A DNA stretch of 64,000 nt from Lachnospiraceae bacterium. GTDB taxonomy: Bacteria; Bacillota; Clostridia; Lachnospirales; Lachnospiraceae. Location of the stretch: assembly GCA_017556805.1 (NCBI GenBank), contig JAFYMC010000012.1, positions 1 through 64,000 on the forward strand, given 5' to 3'. The notes beneath the pieces are model-generated. The model was given only the letters and a program-made list of their open reading frames with translations. It was not told the DNA's origin and did not search any database. Shown one piece after another: positions 52,515 to 61,433 of this stretch. The number at the start of each line of letters is the position of its first letter. The first letter of the stretch is position 1. A program made the translations under genes and the position numbers.

Positions 52515-54518
52515 TTAAAACAGTACTTTCGCCGCCGCTTCCCTGCCGGCAAACGGCCCCGGAACCGGTTCCACCGGACGATGCTCGCCCAGATAGTCGG
52601 TATCAAAGGTAATTGCCGTTCCGTCCGGATCCTCGAAACGCTGCTCCGGCTCGAAGGCATATCCCAAAATATCGCTGGTTACCATACCGGTGCGGAACCC
52701 TCCCAAAAAGTCGTATACATTGGTCTTTAAGGTATACTTGCCGTCCTTTTCACAAAGTTCCACAAATACCTTGTTGGTATCATCCATAAGGAAGTTCTCC
52801 TCGTGCTCCCAAGCCTTTGCCCCGTTAAAGAAGGCATTTCCCACAGACCAAACCGGAAGATGATTGAAGTGCCACTTCGCTAACTTCCCCATATCCGCAG
52901 GTTTGTCAAACTCAAAGTGGGATACCCACTCCTCATAGGTCGGATAACCGTTCCAAATCTCGGTACCTACCACATCATTCTCTCTCATACGGAAGCCCAT
53001 GTCTTCCTTTTCTTCCTGCACTTCTACCGGCCAGTTCTGTACGAAAATGTTGTTGTAGAACCGGTTGTCACCGTGAAGAATGGTCATAAAACCGGCCACC
53101 TCGGTACGATGTCTGATGTGATACGGAGTGTAACGCGGCTGATTCTTGCCGTTAACCGTACTATCCACACCGCCGCCGACAGACGTAAATGCACCTAAAA
53201 TCAGGTTATGTACCAGCGCCACGCCCTCCGTTGCCAAACGAACGGAAGCCTTGGATAGCATAATATTATTATCGATAAGGGTCGGTCCATGACTTACCTC
53301 TACAAAGATATCCTGGCACATCATGGCACCTTCCGCACGGGTTGCTCCCTCCGGCATATAGTTGTCATGGAGGAGGTTCTGGGAAATACGGGTGCCCTGT
53401 GCCTGCCAGTCACACCAAATACCCATGGTGGAATGGTGGATGTGATTCCGGCGCATCACCACGTCGATTGCCGCATGGAGCTTAATGCCGGAAATCTCCG
53501 CGCCGCCCAGCTGTTGCATGTTATTGATGTGATGGATATGATTATCTTCAATTAAACTGAACACACAGCCCATGCGGCCTACGATACCGGTCTGCTCGCA
53601 CCGATAGATGTGACAACGTCTTACGATATGTCCGCCGATATTCTCCTTCAACCAACCGTGGTACTGACCGCGGCAAACCGCGTCGCGCTCCATCTGGGTC
53701 GGGCTCTTGACATATTTATTGGTAAAGTAATGGTCATTCTCTTCGTCGTAGTACTTACCGAGGGAAATACCGCTACACTTACTGTTGCTGATTTCACAAT
53801 CCTCGATAATCCAGCCCTTACTCCAATGCGGACCGATAAGTCCGTCCTGATAAGCCGCCGGCGGCGCCCAGGTGGTGGCAGCCTTGTTCATATTAAAACC
53901 ACTGACCGTAATATAATTCACTCCGGTCTTGGACGGCATGAAGCAATTTCTGCGAACATTGATTTCTACCTTTTCTTCGTTCGGGTTCTTTCCCTGAAAA
54001 TTGGCGTAAATCACCGTTTCATCCCCATCCTGCTCCGTGTACCACTTATAAACGGACCACTCCGGTTCCCAGGACGGCTGATATACCTCTGCCTTTATAC
54101 ACTCCTCTAAGGTAACGGTCTCGTACAACTGCCGATCGTTCAAATACACCGCACCGGTATGGCGTACTACCGGTGCAAAATACCAGTCACCACGCACAAA
54201 TGTCGTGTATGGGTTGTAATTACCGAACACCCCGTTATTGACACGATACACCCATACATTCCCGTCATACTGCTTCCAGCCCGTCGCAATCTCCGCACCG
54301 GTAATCACCGCCCCAAGCGGCTCCTCACTGCGGTAAGTAATGCGTGCGTCCTCAAAACCTGCATTAACAGGATCTACATACTCTCTGTAAATACCCGGTG
54401 CTACCACAACCTCGTCGCCCGGCTTCGCCACCTTTGCCGCCTCGTTGATGCGCTTAAACGGCATCTCTTTGCTACCGTTCCCCTCACGGCCCGCATTTTG
54501 ATTCACATAATAGATCAT
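52515..54518 (-). CDS. GH120-type beta-xylosidase (second copy)
   Basis: 667-aa right-handed beta-helix enzyme, close paralogue of the GH120 protein at 5641-7677; both share the YREYVDPVN start and the YNPYTT and GPHWSKGWIIED segments. By alignment the nucleophile is Asp370 (in GIWCDWQAQGTR) and the acid/base Glu407 (in FVEVSHGP), 37 residues apart, again longer than in XylC. No signal peptide; cytoplasmic. It stands alone, with the palindromic element behind it. Confidence 0.88.
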   Translation of the reverse strand: MIYYVNQNAGREGNGSKEMPFKRINEAAKVAKPGDEVVVAPGIYREYVDPVNAGFEDARITYRSEEPLGAVITGAEIATGWKQYDGNVWVYRVNNGVFGNYNPYTTFVRGDWYFAPVVRHTGAVYLNDRQLYETVTLEECIKAEVYQPSWEPEWSVYKWYTEQDGDETVIYANFQGKNPNEEKVEINVRRNCFMPSKTGVNYITVSGFNMNKAATTWAPPAAYQDGLIGPHWSKGWIIEDCEISNSKCSGISLGKYYDEENDHYFTNKYVKSPTQMERDAVCRGQYHGWLKENIGGHIVRRCHIYRCEQTGIVGRMGCVFSLIEDNHIHHINNMQQLGGAEISGIKLHAAIDVVMRRNHIHHSTMGIWCDWQAQGTRISQNLLHDNYMPEGATRAEGAMMCQDIFVEVSHGPTLIDNNIMLSKASVRLATEGVALVHNLILGAFTSVGGGVDSTVNGKNQPRYTPYHIRHRTEVAGFMTILHGDNRFYNNIFVQNWPVEVQEEKEDMGFRMRENDVVGTEIWNGYPTYEEWVSHFEFDKPADMGKLAKWHFNHLPVWSVGNAFFNGAKAWEHEENFLMDDTNKVFVELCEKDGKYTLKTNVYDFLGGFRTGMVTSDILGYAFEPEQRFEDPDGTAITFDTDYLGEHRPVEPVPGPFAGREAAAKVLF

Positions 54519-54695
54519 ACCTCATACCTTCCCTTCTAAAATATTGTGCGAATGTTCATATTGTTTCATCCAATACCGATAAAACATCTTGCGCTTCATC
54601 CGCCGGATACATCTATTTTACCATAAATTCCGCCGGCTCGTCCACTATATTTTCCCACTTCCCAATAAGATGAAACACTCGGTAATATTGTTATA
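54519..54695. other. Intergenic region between GH120 and kinase genes
   Basis: Holds the leftward promoter region of the GH120 gene (TTTATGGTAAAATAG-type boxes near 54610-54630). Nothing else visible. Confidence 0.35.
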
Positions 54696-54724
54696 TTGTT
54701 TTTCCTTGGGAATGCCTCTATAAT
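54696..54724 (+). promoter_or_regulatory. Promoter of the lasso/RiPP-like operon
   Basis: TTGTTT (54696-54701), 17 bp, perfect TATAAT (54719-54724), 42 bp before the first ATG, with GGAAGGA as ribosome site. Confidence 0.65.
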
Positions 54725-54765
54725 GAGACTGAAGGGTTGTATTTTAAAGGAAAGGAAGGACTTTT

Positions 54766-55659
54766 ATGTATCAATATCGCATTTACGGCATGTGCCTTTT
54801 ATCCGATATCTGTTTTCCTCAATTACAGACTGTATCTGCCGAAGAAGCCAAATTGCTTCCACAGATCACTGTAGTTGAGGCTCCTTTTCCTGCGCAGCTC
54901 AAACGAGATACCGTTCATTATTCTCACATTGCAAAGGATGTGAGTTATTTATCCAATTCTTATTGCTATCTTCTGATAGAGCAGGGCAACCGAATTTCCT
55001 ACGAAAGAAAAGGCACGGTTTCCGACCTGCTCTTGGGTGGATATCTGTTAGGTTGGGGGCTTTCCATGCTGTGCCATCAGCAGGGACGTCTTGCCATACA
55101 CGGCTCCTGTGTCGCGGGGCCGGAGGGGGCCCTTCTCATTTGTGGCAACAGCAGCAGCGGAAAATCAACCATTACACGCCAATTGTTATCCCGGGGCTAT
55201 GCATTCCTGGCAGACGACATTTCCGTATTACACTTTCATGACAACACCGTTTTCTCCGCTCCTGCCTTTCCTTATCAGAAGCTGTGCCGGGATGCGGTAG
55301 AACGTCTTGCCCTCCCACCGGAGGAGCTGATTTATATCGACGAGAAAAAGGACAAATTCCTCGTTCCATACAAAGGAATCTTTCCGACCGCTCCGGTCCC
55401 GGTCCGCGGATTGGTCTTTTTGACCGTCACACAGGAAGATATTCTTACCATCACCGAATTATCGGGAGTGGATAAATTCCGCACCTGCATGAACACCTTG
55501 TTTTTAAAGCCGCTCTTGGGAGAATCCCTCTACGCACCGGAAAACGGTGTCATGGGTCTGAGCCTGGCCTCCCAGCTTCCGGTTTATCTGGTAGAACGAC
55601 CGGCAAATAAAGATTGTAGTAAGGAAATCGTTTCTAAGTTACTTACCTACACTGAATAA
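54766..55659 (+). CDS. HPr kinase-like protein of a lasso/RiPP cluster
   Basis: 297-aa protein with a HPr-kinase/PEPCK-like nucleotide site: HGSCVAGPEGALLICGNSSSGKSTITRQL, then GYAFLADDISVL (a DD segment). In paeninodin-type lasso clusters a protein of this type phosphorylates the C-terminal Ser of the precursor. Here the precursor ends in Gly-Gln, so another residue, or no phosphorylation, must apply. It has no PqqD-type recognition domain. It precedes the cyclase-like gene by 24 bp. Confidence 0.78.
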   Translation: MYQYRIYGMCLLSDICFPQLQTVSAEEAKLLPQITVVEAPFPAQLKRDTVHYSHIAKDVSYLSNSYCYLLIEQGNRISYERKGTVSDLLLGGYLLGWGLSMLCHQQGRLAIHGSCVAGPEGALLICGNSSSGKSTITRQLLSRGYAFLADDISVLHFHDNTVFSAPAFPYQKLCRDAVERLALPPEELIYIDEKKDKFLVPYKGIFPTAPVPVRGLVFLTVTQEDILTITELSGVDKFRTCMNTLFLKPLLGESLYAPENGVMGLSLASQLPVYLVERPANKDCSKEIVSKLLTYTE

Positions 55660-55683
55660 CAACCCACACACAAAGGAGGGCCT

Positions 55684-57618
55684 ATGTCTGCCATTTGGGG
55701 AATTGTTGCACTCTCACCGGACGCTTCCGTACCGGAACACAGTGCACAACTGTTTGAAACAACCTATCGAAAAAGCTGTAAAATCGACCGTTACGAAGGC
55801 GTCTCTACCGCAGACGCTCTTTTCGGTTGCGGCATTCAATACATCACAAAAGAATCGGAGCAGGAGCAGCTTCCGTTCCGTAATCCGGAGCAGGATCTTT
55901 TATTTACCGCCGATTGTCTTTTGGACAATCGCACAGAGCTGATTGACCTGTTATCCACTCACGGATATGACAAAACAGAACTGACCGAGGCACCGGACGG
56001 CACCCTGATGTACTACAGCTATCTTACTTTCGGCAACGACTGCGTCACACATTTCCGCGGCCTGTTTTCCTTTGCCGTCTGGGAAGAACGCACCCGTACC
56101 CTGACTTTATTTTCCGACCACACTTCCAACCGTTGCCTGTATTACATCAGACAGAACAGCCTCCTTGCCTTCTCCACCCGCACGGAACCGCTGTTAAAGC
56201 TGTTCCCGAACGTGACACCGAACATCAATTACCAAAAGGATTTTCTTTTAGCAAACCCATCCGTCATCTATGTAATGCCGGGTGAGACTCCGTATAATGA
56301 AATTTCATTAATGACACCGGCCACCCGACTCACTCTGACGAAGGAAAATACTTCCGCCTTCACCTATTGGACACCGGGCTCCGCTCCACAGAAGAAATGT
56401 CGCTCCTCAAAAAAATACAGCGAGCATTTTCTGGAGATTTATGATAACTGCGTCCGGGACGCGCTGCGCACCTCCGGCGAGGTGGGGATTTCCATGAGTA
56501 GCGGTCTGGACTCTGCAAGTGTTGGGGTACTTGCTGCTATGGAACTGGCAAAGAAAGATAAGACGCTTCATTCCTATACCTTTATTCCGTATTACCCGGT
56601 TACACCTCCGTCCCATACTTCTTATATTTACGATGAATCCGGATTGGTACAGGAGATTGCCGAGCGCTACCCCAATATAAAAACCACCTTTTTGAACAAC
56701 CGAGGGAAGAATCCTTTTGCAGATGTTAAAATGTGCAGCAATATCCTTGAAATTCCTTATAAAGCCGGCACATTCCCAAATCATTACGAAATATGTACCC
56801 ATGGTGCCGATCGGGGTTGTAAAGTATTCTTAAACGGTGCTTTCGGAAATCGTTCCGTTTCCTTCGGTGATATTCATAACATTTTATATGACCTGGATTG
56901 CAAGAAAAAGCGGCTTTCCGCCCTTGTTCTCATTCACCGCTACACGAAACACGAACGAATCAGTCAAAAGGCAATGCTATCCCGCACCCGGCAAAGCTTT
57001 CGCGGATTTCGTGCTCACATGCAGGACCCGTTCCTTCGATTTATACCGGAAAACATCTTCCTTCGCCGAACCATATTGGAAGATTACAATATAAGAGAAC
57101 GCTTCTCCGGAAATCCCTACGCGCTTTTTTCCGGCGGCTATATCGACCATGAAACATTTTTGCAGCAATTAAATCCAGCCTCTCTTTTTATGTACTTAGG
57201 TGTCTTCGAAACTCAATTCGGGCTTCGCGCCGGTATGGTTCTGAGAGATCCGACAAAGGATACGCGGCTTTTAGATTTTTGTTTTCACCTTCCGTTTTCC
57301 ATGTACGCCCATTACGGAATGCCGCGTTGGTTGATTCGCAGTGCATTTGCCACCCTGCTCCCCTCCTCTGTACTGGAGCCTTGGAGTCGCCATAGTTTCT
57401 TAAATATGGACCGTATGCAAAGAATCAAAAGAGACTGGACCTCAATTAAACCGGAACTGATCCGGCATCTTTCCTCCGAGCTACTGGATGCCTATATTGA
57501 CAAAGAGAGGGTTGATGCTTTTATCGAAGCCTTTGCCTCTACGCCAGAAGACTGTTCGGTTCCAATGAGTTCCCTCAGTGCGCTGGAGGGCCTACTCCGT
57601 TTTCTTTTACCGGAATGA
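55684..57618 (+). CDS. Asparagine synthetase-like cyclase (lasso C protein type)
   Basis: 644-aa protein. N-terminal region looks like a class II glutaminase domain but starts MSAIWGIVAL, so the nucleophilic Cys of true asparagine synthetases is absent and ammonia transfer from glutamine is unlikely. C-terminal domain has the ATP PP-loop ISMSSGLDSASVGV (about 268-281). This combination is typical of the macrolactam-forming C proteins of lasso clusters. It is tightly linked to the kinase and to the precursor. Confidence 0.82.
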   Translation: MSAIWGIVALSPDASVPEHSAQLFETTYRKSCKIDRYEGVSTADALFGCGIQYITKESEQEQLPFRNPEQDLLFTADCLLDNRTELIDLLSTHGYDKTELTEAPDGTLMYYSYLTFGNDCVTHFRGLFSFAVWEERTRTLTLFSDHTSNRCLYYIRQNSLLAFSTRTEPLLKLFPNVTPNINYQKDFLLANPSVIYVMPGETPYNEISLMTPATRLTLTKENTSAFTYWTPGSAPQKKCRSSKKYSEHFLEIYDNCVRDALRTSGEVGISMSSGLDSASVGVLAAMELAKKDKTLHSYTFIPYYPVTPPSHTSYIYDESGLVQEIAERYPNIKTTFLNNRGKNPFADVKMCSNILEIPYKAGTFPNHYEICTHGADRGCKVFLNGAFGNRSVSFGDIHNILYDLDCKKKRLSALVLIHRYTKHERISQKAMLSRTRQSFRGFRAHMQDPFLRFIPENIFLRRTILEDYNIRERFSGNPYALFSGGYIDHETFLQQLNPASLFMYLGVFETQFGLRAGMVLRDPTKDTRLLDFCFHLPFSMYAHYGMPRWLIRSAFATLLPSSVLEPWSRHSFLNMDRMQRIKRDWTSIKPELIRHLSSELLDAYIDKERVDAFIEAFASTPEDCSVPMSSLSALEGLLRFLLPE

Positions 57619-57667
57619 AAAACGGACATTCAATCAATGAATTTCTAACATTTTTGATATATTTATT

Positions 57668-57697
57668 GCATTGAACCAAATCTTGTGGTAAAATGTC
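57668..57697 (+). promoter_or_regulatory. Promoter of the precursor gene
   Basis: TTGCAT, 17 bp, TAAAAT, ending near 57697 on the plus strand. It gives the precursor a separate transcript, as expected for a peptide made in excess. Confidence 0.5.
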
Positions 57698-57740
57698 GAC
57701 TACAAACTAGTATTTTATCTTTATGAAAGAGGTTGCTTAT

Positions 57741-57998
57741 ATGAAGAAATGGAATTCTCCGGCAATTGAAGAATTAGAATTAAAAGATACCACATGTCCT
57801 TTTTTGGGGTGGTTTACCGATGAACTCAGCGGTGAGGGAGAGATTACTCCTCAGCTTCCTACTCCGACACCTACTCCTGGTGCCCAGTGCGATCAGGACC
57901 TTGGTACTTGTAACAATCCATATTGGGCAGGTAATGGCCTGACAAAGGAAGAAGCACAAGCAAACAACCCGTATTGGGGCGGTTCTTGGGGACAGTAA
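57741..57998 (+). CDS. Putative RiPP precursor peptide (lasso-like leader)
   Basis: 85-aa peptide. Leader KKWNSPAIEELELKDTT contains the WxxPxI pattern and a Thr at -2 as in lasso leaders. If cleaved after Thr18, Cys19 would be residue 1 and Asp27 residue 9, a 9-residue ring. Unusually a Pro/Thr linker (PTPTPTPG) and a tail follow, with the motif NNPYW repeated twice (NNPYWAGNG and NNPYWGGSWG) and a Cys pair. ATG at 57741 follows AGAGG at 8 nt; ATG at 57723 is in frame but has no site. Class uncertain. Confidence 0.65.
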   Translation: MKKWNSPAIEELELKDTTCPFLGWFTDELSGEGEITPQLPTPTPTPGAQCDQDLGTCNNPYWAGNGLTKEEAQANNPYWGGSWGQ

Positions 57999-58025
57999 TT
58001 TCGGATACCGAATATTGTTATCTTT

Positions 58026-58070
58026 CTCCTATCGGTTTGCGTTTTACGCAACGACCGATAGGAGTTTTTA
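58026..58070 (+). terminator. Terminator behind the precursor
   Basis: Perfect 11-bp stem CTCCTATCGGT/ACCGATAGGAG with inner TGCG/CGCA pairing, followed by T5. Confidence 0.85.
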
Positions 58071-58187
58071 TTTTCTCTGATTCCATAGAAGAGATTTTCA
58101 TATCTCTTCCGTCCAAAATTAGAATTCTACTTGATTCCCCTCCTAAAAAGTATTATAATGATTTGTTAGAAGGAAGGATATAAACAT

Positions 58188-59681
58188 ATGAACAAATCAG
58201 CGAAAGCATTAAGCACCACCCTGGACCGCTTACCTTTGGGTGATGTAAGCCAAAATGAAGACTTAAAAGTGTCTAATAAACTCCCGGAGGGAGTCAAGTC
58301 AAAAGAATTATACAAAGATATTGTGCGTATTGCATGGCCCAGCTTTGTGGAGCTATTACTGACCCAGCTGGCTTCCATGGTGGATATGATGATGGTAGGA
58401 CGCATCGGCGGAGATGCCAATCCGGAACTGGGTGTGGATGCACTTACCGCAGTCGGTCTTACCACACAACCGAAGTTTCTCCTGATGACGGCGTTTGTGG
58501 CCATGAATACCGGTGTCACCGCCCTCATTGCCCGTTATAAGGGACAGGGTGATAAAGAAAAGGCGAATCAGGTACTTCGCCAGGGTATGATGCTCACATT
58601 CTTAAGTACTCTGGTTTTATCCATACTGGGTGTGATTTTCTCCCGTCCGATGGTCATCTTTATGGGCGGTAAGGAAGACGCTATCATTAACCAGGCTACC
58701 GTTTATCTGCAGATTCAGTTGGCCGGTTTCGCTACCGTAGCCCTAACCAGTACCATCACTGCCGCCCTACGTGCCGTCGGAGATTCCAGAACCTGTATGA
58801 TTTATAATCTGATTGCAAACGCAGTCAACGTATTGTTTAACTGGCTCTTAATCGGCGGTAATTTAGGTTTCCCGAAGCTTGGTGTAGCCGGTGCTTCCAT
58901 TGCTACCGTCATCGGTCAGTTGGTTGCTTTTATTATTGCACTTTGCGTCATTCTTCGCGGCAACAGTTTCCTGAAGCTGGAACCGAAAAAAGGCTTCAAA
59001 CCGGAGAAAACCATGCTGGGCAATATCGCCGGTATCGGCCTTCCTGCTGCTGCCGAGCAGCTTTTGATGCGGGCCGGTATGGTGTTATTCGCACTCATCG
59101 TAGCATCCTTAAGCAAAACCGCCTACGCAACGCATCAGTTATGCATGAACATCCAGGCTCTGTCCTTTATGACCGGTCAGGCCTTTGCGGTATCCGCTAC
59201 TTCCCTGGTGGGCCAGTCCCTCGGCCGGAAACGTTCCGACATGGCACAAGCCTACTGCAGTAAAACAAGAAACATCGGATTCTGCGTCGCAATTTTATTG
59301 GGCCTTATCTTCGCATTCTTCGGCGGTGATATCGTCAGCCTGTACAACAAGGATGTCACTATTATTGAAATGGGCGGTAGGATTATGCTCTTTGTCGCAT
59401 TCCTGCAGCCGTTCCAAACCTCCCAGTTCATTATTGCCGGAGGACTTCGCGGTGCGGGTGATACCAAATCCACCGCAAAAATCACCACCGTGACTGTTTT
59501 ATTTGTCCGTCCGGTGGTTGCATGGATTCTCGTTAACCCGGTCCATCTCGACCTGTACGGCGCCTGGATTGCACTGGCCTGTGACCAGTTTCTCCGGACC
59601 GTTCTTGTATTCCTTCGTTACAAGAGTGGAAAATGGAAGTTAATCAAACTAAAAAACGAGACAAAACCAATTTCATCGTAA
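58188..59681 (+). CDS. MATE family efflux transporter
   Basis: 497-aa transporter with about 12 transmembrane helices and the MATE pattern: IVRIAWPSFVELLLTQLASMVDMMMVGRIGG early, GDSRTCMIYNLIANAVNVLFNWLLI in the middle. The N-terminal 35 residues are cytoplasmic. GAAGGA before ATG. It is downstream of the RiPP-like cluster but behind a terminator, so a role in export of that product is possible but not shown. Confidence 0.9.
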   Translation: MNKSAKALSTTLDRLPLGDVSQNEDLKVSNKLPEGVKSKELYKDIVRIAWPSFVELLLTQLASMVDMMMVGRIGGDANPELGVDALTAVGLTTQPKFLLMTAFVAMNTGVTALIARYKGQGDKEKANQVLRQGMMLTFLSTLVLSILGVIFSRPMVIFMGGKEDAIINQATVYLQIQLAGFATVALTSTITAALRAVGDSRTCMIYNLIANAVNVLFNWLLIGGNLGFPKLGVAGASIATVIGQLVAFIIALCVILRGNSFLKLEPKKGFKPEKTMLGNIAGIGLPAAAEQLLMRAGMVLFALIVASLSKTAYATHQLCMNIQALSFMTGQAFAVSATSLVGQSLGRKRSDMAQAYCSKTRNIGFCVAILLGLIFAFFGGDIVSLYNKDVTIIEMGGRIMLFVAFLQPFQTSQFIIAGGLRGAGDTKSTAKITTVTVLFVRPVVAWILVNPVHLDLYGAWIALACDQFLRTVLVFLRYKSGKWKLIKLKNETKPISS

Positions 59682-59700
59682 TTATTGCGTGTCTGCATGC

Positions 59701-59738
59701 AAAAGGGAGAAACCGCTTCTGCGATTTCTCCCTTTTCT
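59701..59738. terminator. Bidirectional terminator between MATE and cheW
   Basis: 12-bp perfect stem AAAAGGGAGAAA/TTTCTCCCTTTT with a 12-nt loop; A/T tracts on both sides serve both convergent genes. Confidence 0.85.
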
Positions 59739-59753
59739 TAAGAAAAACTCTAA

Positions 59754-60221
59754 TTATTCTTCCTTCATCTTTTTCAATGCTTCTTCCATCTGTGCCTCTT
59801 CGTCTCCCTCATACATTCCGGACGGCTCCAGAAGAAGTACCAGCTTGCCCTGTTTGTTGGCTACCGCACGTATATAGGTGGTTCTGGCGGACTTAGCAAT
59901 CACCGGAGTATCAGAAAGCGTACTTTCTTCGAAATCATGCATTCCCAGCACTTCATCTACCTTAAGTGCAATGGACTTGCCGTTGTAACGGGCTACAATC
60001 AGCTTATTCTTGGCCATATCGGTCACTTCTTCCATGTCGAAGCGCTTCCGCAGACTATAGACCGGTATTACTTCCCCTCGCAGATGCATCAGACCGAGAA
60101 TACAAACCGGTGCATTCGGAACCGGAACAATGTCCGTCATGGACTCGATTGCGGTAATCCCCTGTACATCCAGACCATACTCATCCTTACCTACCAGAAA
60201 AATAATATCTCTTTCCGCCAT
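59754..60221 (-). CDS. cheW: CheW-type chemotaxis coupling protein
   Basis: 155-aa CheW-fold adaptor between chemoreceptors and CheA. Landmarks: FLVGKDEYGLDVQGITAIE, LMHLRGEVIPVYSLRKRF, VDEVLGMHDF. It ends in a short charged helix (QMEEALKKMKEE). Its role with receptors or CheA is not visible in the window. It lies 20 bp after prfB and is likely the last gene of the secA-prfB unit. Confidence 0.87.
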   Translation of the reverse strand: MAERDIIFLVGKDEYGLDVQGITAIESMTDIVPVPNAPVCILGLMHLRGEVIPVYSLRKRFDMEEVTDMAKNKLIVARYNGKSIALKVDEVLGMHDFEESTLSDTPVIAKSARTTYIRAVANKQGKLVLLLEPSGMYEGDEEAQMEEALKKMKEE

Positions 60222-60241
60222 ACAATACCTCCTATTCTAAC

Positions 60242-61361
60242 CTATTCTTTTGTTTTCCCTGTTGCATTCCATCGTAAATACGCATTCATAAACGTGTCCA
60301 GATTACCGTCCAATACCGTCTGGGCATTGCCCACCTCTTCATTGGTCCGATGATCCTTTACCATAGTGTACGGTTGTAACACATAGGAACGAATCTGATT
60401 TCCGAAATTAATATCCCTCACTTCGCCGCGGATACCGGATTCCTTTTCCGCGTTCTGCTGCTCCTGTAACAGATACAGCTTTGCCTTTAACATCTGCATT
60501 GCCTTATCCTTGTTTTGGAACTGGGAGCGCTCGTTCTGGCACTGTACCACAATTCCTGTCGGCAAATGGGTAATACGGATTGCGGAAGAAGTCTTGTTGA
60601 CGTGCTGACCGCCCGCACCGCTGGAACGGTACGTATCAATACGCAAATCTTTCTCGTCAATTTCCACCTCCGGCGCTTCCTTTAAATCCGGCATAATATC
60701 ACAGGATACAAAGGAGGTCTGGCGTTTGCCCGCCGCGTTAAACGGAGAAATGCGCACCAGACGGTGTACTCCGTGCTCCGACTTCAAATACCCGTAGGCA
60801 TTCTCTCCCCGGATTTCTAAAGTAACAGACTTATACCCGGCCTCATCTCCGTCAAGAAAATCGATCATCTCCGTAGCAAATCCCCGCTTATCCGCCCAAC
60901 GCTGGTACATACGGCACAGCATAGAAGCCCAGTCGCAGCTCTCCGTACCGCCGGCACCCGCATGCAGGGTCAGAATCGCATCTTCTTTATCATATTCGTC
61001 ACAGAGAAGGGTGGCCAGATGCATCCGCTCATAATGGGTCTTAAACAACTCCATGGCCTCCTGTGCCTCCGGCACCAAAGACGCATCTCCGGACTCATAG
61101 CCCATCTCCAAATAGGTCTGCACATCCTCGTACTCTGTCTTTAACATATCGTAATCAGCAACCGCATCTTTGAGATTTTTCAGTTCCTTCATATAGCTCT
61201 GCGACTTGTCCGCATCGTCCCAAAATCCCGGTTCCTGCATAATTGCTTCTATTTCCTGAATCTTTTCACGCTTGCCTGCGAGGTCAAAGTGAATCCCCCA
61301 TTTCAAGCAGCGGTTTTTCAAATCCGGAGAGTTCGTACTTAATCGCATCCAACTCTACCAT
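60242..61361 (-). CDS. prfB: Peptide chain release factor 2, with programmed +1 frameshift
   Basis: RF2 of about 372 aa. The visible 368-codon frame lacks the true start: ATG at 61361, after AAGGTGA, reads 25 codons (MVELDAIKYELSG...) to CTT TGA C at 61283-61289. A +1 shift over TGA (61284-61286) joins the main frame at Asp-Leu-Ala-Gly. A GGGGGA element just before the shift site acts like the internal Shine-Dalgarno of E. coli prfB. The GAGGTESCDWA and GGQHVNKTSSAIR motifs, incl. GGQ, are intact. Confidence 0.95.
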
Positions 61362-61433
61362 CTGCTCACCTTCTTTCCTAACGCCCACGGCGCCTTTTAT
61401 GCTTCGTTCCGGCAAAGCCGGACTACTACTCTC

